From CAYSCS01 sp964429695 (GTDB lineage Bacteria > Acidobacteriota > Aminicenantia > Aminicenantales > Aminicenantaceae), in the NCBI GenBank assembly GCA_964429695.1, contig CAYSCS010000085.1, positions 1 to 12,432 on the forward strand: DNA of 12,432 nt, read 5' to 3'. Of the stretch, positions 1 through 6,374 are shown piece by piece; positions within the stretch are counted from its first letter, which is position 1, and the number at the start of each line of letters is the position of its first letter. Both the position numbers and the translations under genes were made by a program. A model generated the notes under the pieces. It saw only the letters and a list, made by a program, of their open reading frames with translations, was not told the origin of the DNA and did no database searches.

Positions 1-472
1 GACTGAGACTATAAAGAGTGGGCTCAGGAATTAAATTTTTTCCCTTCTTTTGGGAGGAGGGAAAGAGCAGGATTTTAGCTCATTTTCAGAGGGTGATGGC
101 TCGAAAAAGATACTTCGCTGAGGCTCATTTATAACTTAAAACAGGGCAAAAGTTTTTTAGATTGGTATTTATTAGATTTAATTCTCTAATTTTTCACCAT
201 ATTAACCCTTATCCGAATATTTGGGTGAAAAAGCAAAAGCCTGTTTCTTGCTGAAATCCTCTCCTCTCTTCTAATTCATGTTCCTCTTAGGTTTCTCACC
301 TGGGAATTAAAGATAGGGAAAGGAGTAATTTTTCCCCTTCTTCGTGAAATTATGGGCGAAAGGAAACCTCTGCTTTCTGGCTAAAATATTTTGTGCTCAT
401 TCTCTAATTAAGATTTAATTCTGGAATAAAAAATTTCTAATTTTTTGATTCTGAGAATCACAGCCAAAAAAC
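1..472. other. Non-coding AT-rich stretch
   Basis: No convincing coding frame is visible on either strand in this stretch. It is rich in A/T runs and pyrimidine blocks. The visible structure is an inverted repeat at 190-232 and a short perfect palindrome at 447-459 (GATTCT-G-AGAATC), about 14 nt past the stop of the minus-strand membrane gene. Just beyond that palindrome, on the minus strand, is an all-A/T stem (AAAAAATT/AATTTTTT). Neither makes a classic GC-stem-plus-U-run terminator. Upstream of position 1 is unknown, so part of this may be a flank of a gene outside the window. Confidence 0.6.
190..232. repeat. Inverted repeat, 9-bp perfect stem with inner 5-bp stem
   Basis: TTTTTCACC at 190-198 is the exact reverse complement of GGTGAAAAA at 224-232. 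Inside it, ATATT (199-203) can pair with AATAT (217-221), leaving a short asymmetric bulge and a loop of about 13 nt. Runs of T on the 5' arm and A on the 3' arm are the wrong way round for an intrinsic terminator on either strand. It may be a small palindromic repeat or a structured RNA segment. Confidence 0.4.
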
Positions 473-985
473 TTAAGACTTAAACTCCCCCTTAAAGAAG
501 AGCTTAGTTCTGATCCGATAATAGGGAATTAAAAGCAGAATGATTCCAAATAGAGAAAAAAAATACAGTTCGCTCACTCCTTTCTCTATTCCATGGGAGA
601 CGAGAATGATGCTCCTTTCTAAATGAATGAAGACTAAATTGAAAAAGATGAGTACTAAATAAATAAATTCTTTTTTTAAGAGAGCATAAGATTGAACTTG
701 CGCCAGGGTTTTAATCTCTTTTTGCAATCTGTTTTTTTTGAAGAAAGGGGTCTGAGGAAGAAAGAAAAAAAGAATAAACAAGAGGCTTTGGCTTAAGGGA
801 TAGACAAAAAACAAAGCGGATTTATCTCTATAAAGACTCTGTATATCTGAAAAACTTAGCCAGACGACTATCTTCTCCGGCAATCGAGGATAGGCATAAA
901 GGCTCATGATCCAGCCCGCACAGAGAAGAATACAATTGGCTATGGAGAGGAAAAAAATAGTTCTTTTTATTATAATTAATTTCAA
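473..985 (-). CDS. DUF1648-like four-helix membrane protein
   Basis: This is a 170-residue, strongly hydrophobic protein with four likely membrane segments near residues 9-31, 56-78, 106-126 and 138-157. The stretch after the first helix (YPRLPEKIVVWLSFSD, about residues 32-47) resembles the DUF1648 signature, in which a Y/P-x-LP-x-x-I/V motif lies between helices 1 and 2. The function of this family is not established; some members sit in SdpI-like immunity or sensor proteins. The only usable start is a TTG at 985-983: an in-frame stop lies six codons upstream, and the next Met (residue 27) would remove helix 1. No clear Shine-Dalgarno is seen before the TTG. The gene is divergent from rpsO, with the IS110 relic between them. 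The protein call is moderately sure and the DUF1648 assignment is by eye. Confidence 0.6.
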   Translation of the reverse strand: MKLIIIKRTIFFLSIANCILLCAGWIMSLYAYPRLPEKIVVWLSFSDIQSLYRDKSALFFVYPLSQSLLFILFFFLPQTPFFKKNRLQKEIKTLAQVQSYALLKKEFIYLVLIFFNLVFIHLERSIILVSHGIEKGVSELYFFSLFGIILLLIPYYRIRTKLFFKGEFKS

Positions 986-1044
986 TAGAAGAATTTTAAC
1001 TCAAATTCTGAATATTCTCAAACTCAGAAAACGCATGAATATCG

Positions 1045-1071
1045 AGTATAAATTCCTCTAGAACGTGTCAA
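1045..1071 (-). promoter_or_regulatory. Candidate sigma-70 promoter for the membrane protein gene
   Basis: On the minus strand, TTGACA (1071-1066) is followed after 15 nt by TATACT (1050-1045). This lies about 60 nt upstream of the TTG start at 985. The -35 is a perfect consensus, but the spacer is shorter than the preferred 17 nt. The -35 box overlaps the outer edge of the left inverted arm that flanks the IS110 relic. Confidence 0.35.
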
Positions 1072-1086
1072 ATCATTTAAAAATCT

Positions 1087-1108
1087 TCTTCTATGATGAT
1101 TTAGCGCA
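1087..1108. repeat. Left arm of 22-bp inverted repeat flanking the IS110 relic
   Basis: The reverse complement of 1087-1108 matches 2366-2387 at 20 of 22 positions. Similarity continues outward, with a 3-nt indel and several mismatches, to about 1067 on this side and about 2405 on the other. Inward of 1108 and 2366 the similarity stops. The arm is either a terminal repeat of the element or one half of a split palindromic target. Confidence 0.75.
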
Positions 1109-1172
1109 CCTCTGGTGGGTGTTTATTTTGTGATAAATTACCCAGGAAAAAACTCACAAAGGAGGTGCTCAT

Positions 1173-2159
1173 CTGAAGTATATGGGTATTGACCATCACC
1201 AGCAATACTCTCACATGAGCATCATGGATAAGGATGGAAATGAACTGAGGTGGGGTAATGTGAGAAATACCTGTCACCACATTGAAGCATTTCTCGATGG
1301 GGAAGGGTAAGAGATCAAGGCTGTAAGAAAGGCTGGGCGTTCCACTTATGTTATGGTCGACTTACTGAAGGAGTTTGGAATTGAGATAAGGATTGCCCAT
1401 CCTCCAGAAGCCAAAGCTATAGCCAAGGCTAAGATCAAAACAGACAAGCGTGACTCTAGGATATTAGCCCATTTATTGCGCATGGATTTCATCCCAGAAG
1501 TTTATGTTCGTTCAGAAGATAATCGGGGTTCTCAACAGATCTTAAGGCAAAGGGCATTCTTCGTTGGGAGTAGGACTCGGGTAAAGAATAAGATAGGGGT
1601 GTTAAGAGCCCAGCAGAGAATGGAGCTTCAGGAGGAAGCGAGCCGGGTGAAGAATATATTCAGCCAAAAGGGGCTTTTATCTTTGATGAATAGAGAGTTT
1701 GGTTAAAATGGACAGGGATTTAGAGGAGAGGATAAAGGAGTGCGATGAGCTTGTGAGGGATTTATACAGAGAATTACAGGAAGCCTAATTTATCAGCACT
1801 TTTTCTGGTTTTGGGGATTTTTTTCAGTTTTAGTGGCCATAGAGATAGCTGATGTGAGGAGATTTGAATCAGGGGAGAATCTTCATTCGTATGCAGGGGC
1901 TATTCCGTCAACTCATAGCTTTGGGGAGAGGAGGTATCATGGAAAGATCATTAAAGCAGGGAATGCCTGGCTCAGATGGGTAGCAGTGGAGGAAGTTTAA
2001 CCTGCCTGCAAAAAAGATTCTAATATATGGTCATTTTACAGTAAACGTGCTAGGAGGAAGGAAGCAAATATGGCTAAAGTGGCTACCGCAAGGCGTTTAT
2101 TAACGATTATTTATAGAGTATCAAAAGATGGCCGTCGTTATCTACCCTACAAAAGATGA
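1173..2159 (+). pseudogene. IS110-family transposase pseudogene (DEDD N-terminal and Transposase_20 C-terminal parts)
   Basis: The N-terminal DEDD (RuvC-like) part is readable from CTG 1173 or ATG 1182. It contains YMGIDHHQQYSH, with the first catalytic Asp, and later the block AIAKAKIKTDKRDSRILAHLL, with the paired Asp residues. The Transposase_20 part is readable from about 1827 to 2159: EIADVRRFES, LHSYAGAIPSTHS, KAGNAWLRW, ATARRLLTIIY. A good ribosome binding site (GGAGGTG, 1161-1167) precedes the CTG, which looks like a mutated ATG. Lesions are TAA at 1308-1310, a frameshift near 1690-1707, TAA at 1786-1788, loss of about one base in the T-run near 1817-1825, and TAA at 1998-2000. The usual catalytic Glu of the VxEA(S/G)RST-type motif appears to be Lys (VRKAGRST). 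Intact relatives are serine/DEDD recombinases guided by a bridge RNA. The family call is firm. Confidence 0.88.
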
Positions 2160-2365
2160 AATTCAAGAAGATAATCGGCTACCTTCTTAAAATCTCAACG
2201 GACCTTTTAAGGGGTCGCGTTCTTGGTTAGGTTAAGAGGCCGAGACCTGATACCCCAGTGTGTGTGGACTCAATAGAAATGTTAAGGGCACAAATTGAAG
2301 ATTAGTTCATAAAACCTAAGATTAAAAAATATAAAAAAAGAGAAGGGAGGCTATAAAAAAATACT
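2160..2365 (+). other. Non-coding right flank of the IS110 relic, possible bridge-RNA remnant
   Basis: About 205 nt separate the transposase stop from the right inverted arm, and no frame is coding. The first half (about 2195-2280) is GC-richer than its surroundings and can fold locally, for example GACC (2202-2205) with GGTC (2214-2217), and GGCCGAGACC around 2240-2249 with upstream GGTC or GGTT tracts. The second half (2300-2365) is A-rich. In IS110/IS1111 elements a non-coding end beside the transposase encodes the bridge RNA. That this stretch was one is inferred from its position and composition only. Confidence 0.3.
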
Positions 2366-2387
2366 TGCGCTCATTCATCATAGAAGA
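2366..2387. repeat. Right arm of 22-bp inverted repeat flanking the IS110 relic
   Basis: This is the partner of 1087-1108 in inverted orientation, with two mismatches. It ends about 25 nt before the candidate rpsO -35 box. Weaker outward similarity to the left arm continues to about 2405, so the right arm comes close to the rpsO promoter. Confidence 0.75.
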
Positions 2388-2411
2388 TTTTAGATCATTC
2401 GATTCGTAGAA

Positions 2412-2443
2412 TTTACAATTTTTAACTTTTCTGATAGTATAAT
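2412..2443 (+). promoter_or_regulatory. Candidate promoter for the rpsO-pnp operon
   Basis: TTTACA (2412-2417) lies 17 nt before TAGTAT (2435-2440) and 20 nt before a perfect TATAAT (2438-2443). Either pairing would start transcription near 2447-2451, giving a leader of only about 15-20 nt ahead of rpsO. The -10 region is strong by eye and the choice of register is uncertain. The promoter lies just outside the inverted arm of the IS110 relic, so the insertion may have cut off older upstream control sequence. Confidence 0.5.
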
Positions 2444-2464
2444 AATAATTTATTAAAGGAGATT

Positions 2465-2737
2465 ATGGTAGTGCTTGATAAAGAAAAGAAAACAAAAATA
2501 ATAAACGAGCACAGAAGACACCCTTCGGATACGGGTTCCTCTGAAATTCAGATAGCTCTCCTCACAGAAAGAATCAATTACCTTACCCAGCATTTCAATA
2601 AACACAAAAAGGACTTCCATTCGCGAACTGGGTTGATGAAACTTGTGGGTCAGAGAAAAAGACTTCTGGAATATTTAAAGAGAGAAGATGTAAATCGGTA
2701 TGAAAATTTAATTAAAAAACTTAGTTTGAGAAAATAA
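2465..2737 (+). CDS. rpsO: 30S ribosomal protein S15
   Basis: S15 is a primary 16S rRNA-binding protein that nucleates assembly of the 30S platform. The 90-residue product matches the family along its length: DTGSSEIQIALLTERI (about 22-37), the HFNKHKKDFHSRTGL segment (about 43-57) with the conserved His, Lys and Arg that contact 16S rRNA, and the LLEYLKREDVNRY block near 67-79. The family norm is 88-90 residues. The start is slightly ambiguous: GGAG (2458-2461) is only 3 nt before ATG 2465 but 9 nt before an in-frame GTG at 2471, which would give 88 residues. It is the first gene of the operon, with pnp 22 nt downstream, the classic rpsO-pnp pairing. Confidence 0.97.
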   Translation: MVVLDKEKKTKIINEHRRHPSDTGSSEIQIALLTERINYLTQHFNKHKKDFHSRTGLMKLVGQRKRLLEYLKREDVNRYENLIKKLSLRK

Positions 2738-2759
2738 ATCTAAACTCTCGGGAACCAAA

Positions 2760-4919
2760 ATGACAGATGACAAAATTACTCTTGAGATAGGTAATAGAGT
2801 TCTCTCCATCGAAATCAATAAAATTGGAAGGCAGGCTGACGGCTCTGCTCTTCTTCGCTACGGGGACACGATGATGTTTGTCTCCGCAACTTCTAAAAAA
2901 GAGAGTAAAGAAACAAAATCATTCCTTCCCCTGATTGTAGACTACAGAGAAAACACCTATGCCGCGGGCAAGATTCCTGGGGGCTTTTTCAAAAGAGAAG
3001 GGAAGCCTTCAGAAAGAGAAATACTCGTGAGCAGGCTCATCGACCGTCCAATAAGACCTCACTTTCCTGAAGGTTATTTCTATGATACTCAAATTGTAGC
3101 TCTTCTTCTTTCTGCAGACCTGAAAAATGAGCCTGATACCTTAGGAATAATCGGAGCCTCGGCTTCGCTCTATTTCTCAGACATCCCCTTCACCACACCC
3201 CTTGGCGCAGTCAAAATTGGTTATGTAAACAATGAATTCATCATCAATCCCACAGTACACGAACTCCTTGAAAGCCCTCTCAACATGGTGGTTGTGGGCA
3301 CAGAGGAAGGCATCATCATGATAGAGGCAGAAGCTTCAGAGGTTGAAGAAGATAAAATAGTAGAGGCGATAGCTATTGCCGAGGAACCTATAAAGAAAAT
3401 CATAGAAAGCCAAAAAATTTTATTCAGTAAGCTGAACATAAAAAAAAGAGAATTTGCTCCTCGAACGATTGACGAAGAAAAATTCGCAAGAATCGAAAAG
3501 GAAATATCCTCTTCTTTACAACAGGCACTCCTTATTAAAACAAAGAAAGAAAGAGAAGCAGAAACGCTGAAAATTCTGGACGACTTACTCAAGCCAATTC
3601 CAGAAGAAAACACCCAAGAAATAGATGAAATTAAAGAAATATTTTATACCCTGCAAAAAAACATTGTACGTAACCTCATTCTTGAAAAAGGAATTAGAGC
3701 CGACGGAAGAGGTTATGATGACATCAGACCCATTAAGGCTGAAGTAGGGATACTTCCCCGTACCCACGGCTCTGCTCTCTTCACAAGAGGTGAGACTCAG
3801 TGTCTGGCAACGGTAACCCTGGGGACTTTTGAAGATGTGCAGAGGCTTGATGGACTGGGCGAAGAAAATGAAAAGAGGTTCATGCTTCATTATAATTTCC
3901 CACCTTTTAGCGTAGGAGAAGTTGCTTTCTTAAGAGCACCTGGAAGGAGAGAGATAGGACATGGAGCTTTAGCCGAAAGAGCAATACTTCCCTCAATCCC
4001 TGATGAAGAAGAATTCCCCTATACAATCCGCATTGTATCCGATATTCTCGAATCAAACGGCTCTTCCTCCATGGCTACAGTTTGTGGAGGAGTTCTCGCC
4101 TTGATGGATGCAGGAGTTCCTCTTTCCATGATTATTTCCGGGATAGCAATTGGTTTAGTCAAGGAAATGAATAGATATGTGCTTCTTACAGATATTGCTG
4201 GACTAGAGGACCATTTTGGAGACATGGACCTAAAAGTTGCAGGCACAGAAAAAGGAATCACCGCAATTCAACTCGATTTGAAGATACCCCATATTTCGGT
4301 TGAACTCATAAAAGAAGGCTTAGAAAAAGCTAAGACAGCAAGGATAAGAGTCCTCGAAAAAATGAGGGAATGTCTTCCTGAACCTCGAACAGAGATTTCT
4401 CCCTATGCTCCGCGAATCATAACCTTAGTCATTAATCCTGAAAAAGTAGGAGATGTAATAGGCCCGGGCGGGAAGGTAATCAAAAAAATAATTGCTCAGA
4501 CTAACTCCAAGATCGATATTGAAGAAAGCGGAAAAATAATCATCGCTGCCAATGATATCGAATCGGCTGAATTGGCAAAAAAAATGATCAGAGAAATAAC
4601 CATAGAAGCTGAGGTAGGAAAATCCTATACGGGAAAAATCGTACGGATCGAGGACTATGGAGCATTCGTGGAGATACTCCCCAATATCGTTGGTCTTCTT
4701 CACATTTCAGAAGTGTCCCACCAACGCATTCGGAACATAAGAGATGTTCTTAAGGTTGGCCAAACTATTCAAGTTAAGGTCCTTTCCATCGATGAAGATA
4801 ATAAAATTAGGTTAAGCAAGAAGGCGCTTGAGAAAGAAGAGCCTCGTCCTTATGAGGCATATAAGCCTCGCTATAAAAAACATTATTTTCCTAACTACCG
4901 TAATAAACATAGATTCTAA
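2760..4919 (+). CDS. pnp: Polyribonucleotide nucleotidyltransferase (PNPase)
   Basis: PNPase is a trimeric, phosphate-dependent 3'-5' exoribonuclease of RNA decay. At 719 residues it has the complete domain order. The first RNase PH domain covers about 5-140, with GGFFKREGKPSEREIL at 74-89. An all-helical linker covers about 240-310. The second, catalytic RNase PH domain covers about 315-535. A KH domain covers about 552-612, with its GxxG loop (GPGG) at 568-571. An S1 domain covers about 620-690. In the active-site block GLEDHFGDMDLK the counterparts of E. coli Asp486, Asp492 and Lys494 are Asp484, Asp490 and Lys492. The last 25 residues are rich in Tyr, Arg, Lys and His and may add RNA binding. 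The ATG follows rpsO by 22 nt with only a weak CGGGA upstream, which suggests translation is partly coupled to rpsO. Confidence 0.98.
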   Translation: MTDDKITLEIGNRVLSIEINKIGRQADGSALLRYGDTMMFVSATSKKESKETKSFLPLIVDYRENTYAAGKIPGGFFKREGKPSEREILVSRLIDRPIRPHFPEGYFYDTQIVALLLSADLKNEPDTLGIIGASASLYFSDIPFTTPLGAVKIGYVNNEFIINPTVHELLESPLNMVVVGTEEGIIMIEAEASEVEEDKIVEAIAIAEEPIKKIIESQKILFSKLNIKKREFAPRTIDEEKFARIEKEISSSLQQALLIKTKKEREAETLKILDDLLKPIPEENTQEIDEIKEIFYTLQKNIVRNLILEKGIRADGRGYDDIRPIKAEVGILPRTHGSALFTRGETQCLATVTLGTFEDVQRLDGLGEENEKRFMLHYNFPPFSVGEVAFLRAPGRREIGHGALAERAILPSIPDEEEFPYTIRIVSDILESNGSSSMATVCGGVLALMDAGVPLSMIISGIAIGLVKEMNRYVLLTDIAGLEDHFGDMDLKVAGTEKGITAIQLDLKIPHISVELIKEGLEKAKTARIRVLEKMRECLPEPRTEISPYAPRIITLVINPEKVGDVIGPGGKVIKKIIAQTNSKIDIEESGKIIIAANDIESAELAKKMIREITIEAEVGKSYTGKIVRIEDYGAFVEILPNIVGLLHISEVSHQRIRNIRDVLKVGQTIQVKVLSIDEDNKIRLSKKALEKEEPRPYEAYKPRYKKHYFPNYRNKHRF

Positions 4920-4929
4920 TTTTTAGAAG

Positions 4930-5403
4930 ATGAATCAAAAGAAAAGGGGCTTCACTCTCGTTGAGATGCTCGTAACTTTGACTATCCTTGCCATTCTTGC
5001 GGCTGCCGTCGTTCCTTTAGCTGAGACTGCAATCAAAAGAGAAAAAGAGATTGAACTAAGAAGGGCACTCAGAACTTTGAGAGAAGCCATCGATTCCTAT
5101 AAAAAACTCGCTGATGAAAAAAAAATCGAGTTCGAACAAGAAACCCATGGATATCCACCTAACCTTGAAGTCCTTATGAGCGGAGTAGAAATAAAGGAGG
5201 AGGGAGAAGAAGGGTCAAAGAAAAAAACAGTAAAATTTTTAAGAAGAATCCCACTCGACCCAATGACAAATTCCTACGATTGGGGGTTAAGAGCATATGA
5301 AGATGCTCCTGACTCAAGCACATGGGGAGGAAAGAATGTATTTGACGTCTACACCAAGAGTCGAGGAACAGCCTTAGACGGAACCAAATACAGAGACTGG
5401 TAA
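4930..5403 (+). CDS. GspG-like type II secretion pseudopilin (first of three)
   Basis: This is a 157-residue pseudopilin. A short basic leader (MNQKKRG) is followed by FTLVEMLVTLTILAILAAAV, which is a type III (prepilin peptidase) signal. Cleavage is expected between Gly7 and Phe8, with the conserved Glu at mature position 5. The methylated mature protein would assemble in the inner membrane into a pseudopilus or pilus-like fibre. The C-terminal domain carries RRIPLDPMTN (about 115-124) and an end (GGKNVFDVYTKS, then ALDGTKYRDW) typical of GspG, where a calcium-binding loop lies. It starts 10 nt after pnp with a weak AGAAG site. No GspD, E or F genes are in the window, so assignment to type II secretion rather than another pilin-like machine is by similarity only. 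Confidence 0.85.
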   Translation: MNQKKRGFTLVEMLVTLTILAILAAAVVPLAETAIKREKEIELRRALRTLREAIDSYKKLADEKKIEFEQETHGYPPNLEVLMSGVEIKEEGEEGSKKKTVKFLRRIPLDPMTNSYDWGLRAYEDAPDSSTWGGKNVFDVYTKSRGTALDGTKYRDW

Positions 5404-5405
5404 AA

Positions 5406-5816
5406 ATGGAAAAAGAGATGACAAGAAAAACCTCAGGCTTCACGCTGATTGAGATGATCATTGTTTTTACACTCATCGGTATCCTCGTTGGACTAGGAAT
5501 CCCCCAATACAAATACGCGGTAAAAAGAGCGAGGGAAGCTGTTCTCAAGGAGAACCTTTTCCAAATGAGAAAACTCATCAACCAATATTATTCTGATAAA
5601 GGAAAATATCCTGCTTCTTTGAAGACACTAGTTGAAGAAGAATATCTGAGAACAATACCTGTGGACCCAATGACAAAATCTTCTGAAACGTGGATAGAAG
5701 TGAGGGAAACCTTGAGCGAAGAAGACCTTCTCTCCGGGAAAGAACAGGGTGTGATAGACGTCTTATCAGGTTCTAACGAAAAAGCTTTGGATGGAACATA
5801 CTATAATACCTGGTAA
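5406..5816 (+). CDS. GspG-like type II secretion pseudopilin (second of three)
   Basis: This 136-residue pseudopilin starts 2 nt after the first one ends. The prepilin peptidase site is KTSG^FTLIEM, with Glu at mature position 5, followed by one long hydrophobic helix (about 12-32). The soluble part has GKYPASLKTL, RTIPVDPMTK and the ending KALDGTYYNTW, so it shares the DPMT and ALDGTxY-x-x-W signatures with its neighbour and is likely an old duplicate. Two starts are possible: ATG 5406 gives an 11-residue leader and ATG 5418 a 7-residue leader, closer to the usual length. Neither has a strong ribosome binding site. The near-zero spacing suggests translational coupling to the gene before it. 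Confidence 0.85.
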   Translation: MEKEMTRKTSGFTLIEMIIVFTLIGILVGLGIPQYKYAVKRAREAVLKENLFQMRKLINQYYSDKGKYPASLKTLVEEEYLRTIPVDPMTKSSETWIEVRETLSEEDLLSGKEQGVIDVLSGSNEKALDGTYYNTW

Positions 5817-5849
5817 GATGTTCATCTTGATTACAAAACCTAAGAAATC

Positions 5850-6374
5850 ATGAAAAGAAACGAGGGATACGTGCTCATCATCCTTCTCATAGCCATCTCT
5901 GTCATGAGCATCGGACTCATCATCGCCACTCCAGTGTGGATGACTCAAATCCAGAGAGAGAAAGAAGAAGAGTTGATTTTTAGAGGCAATCAGTATGTTG
6001 AAGCTGTGAGGATTTATCAGATGAAATACCCAGGGAAATACCCCAAGAGTTTAGAAGAATTATTAAAAGAAAAATGCCTGCGCAAGCTCTATCCTGACCC
6101 CATGACGAAACATGGAAAATGGGACATCATCCTCCACCAGGAAACTTTGACTGAAAAGAAGGAGCAATCAGTCCAAAAAGTGATGATTGCTCCTCAAGAG
6201 GCATTATCCTCCCTAGAAAACCCTCATATTCTAGGGGTAGTCAGTTCATCAAGAAGAAAATCGATCAAAATATATCAAAAACAGGAATTCTATAACCTTT
6301 GGCTTTTTTTTTACGGCAAAGACCCCCAAAAGCTCCCTGAGATTGTTTATTATGGAAAAGAAAGAGCCAAGTGA
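5850..6374 (+). CDS. Pseudopilin-like protein lacking Glu5 (third of three)
   Basis: The 174-residue product begins MKRNEG^YVLIILLIAISVM, a prepilin-type leader and helix in which mature position 5 is Ile, not Glu. Glu5 is missing in GspK-type minor pseudopilins, which sit at the fibre tip. After the helix comes QREKEEELIFRGNQYVEAV (about 36-54), then YPKSLEELLKEKCLRKLYPDPMTK, sharing the DPMT motif of the two preceding pseudopilins. The C-terminal third is unlike them and lacks the ALDGT ending. I associate this EEELIFRG type with Acidobacteriota-like genomes, but cannot confirm that here. It begins 33 nt after the second pseudopilin, and its TGA overlaps the lpxB start. The function is inferred from family and context. 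Confidence 0.75.
   Translation: MKRNEGYVLIILLIAISVMSIGLIIATPVWMTQIQREKEEELIFRGNQYVEAVRIYQMKYPGKYPKSLEELLKEKCLRKLYPDPMTKHGKWDIILHQETLTEKKEQSVQKVMIAPQEALSSLENPHILGVVSSSRRKSIKIYQKQEFYNLWLFFYGKDPQKLPEIVYYGKERAK

Larger units (their letters stand above)
1087..2387 (+). mobile_element. Decayed IS110-family insertion sequence with flanking inverted arms
   Basis: A broken IS110-type transposase (about 1173-2159) sits inside a 22-bp inverted repeat (20/22 matches). The element separates the divergent membrane-protein gene and rpsO. IS110-family elements usually lack terminal inverted repeats. The true IS may therefore be only the interior (within 1109-2365), with the arms being the two halves of a palindromic target site. 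Alternatively the arms are genuine ends of an IS1111-like member. The multiple stops and frameshifts mean it is no longer mobile by its own transposase. Confidence 0.7.

Noticed and set aside
190..232. Intrinsic terminator.
   Set aside because: The T-run is on the 5' arm and the A-run on the 3' arm on both strands, opposite to a terminator.
3221..4703. Several minus-strand ORFs of 80-130 codons inside pnp.
   Set aside because: They lie opposite highly conserved PNPase sequence, have no ribosome binding sites or recognisable motifs, and are composition shadows.
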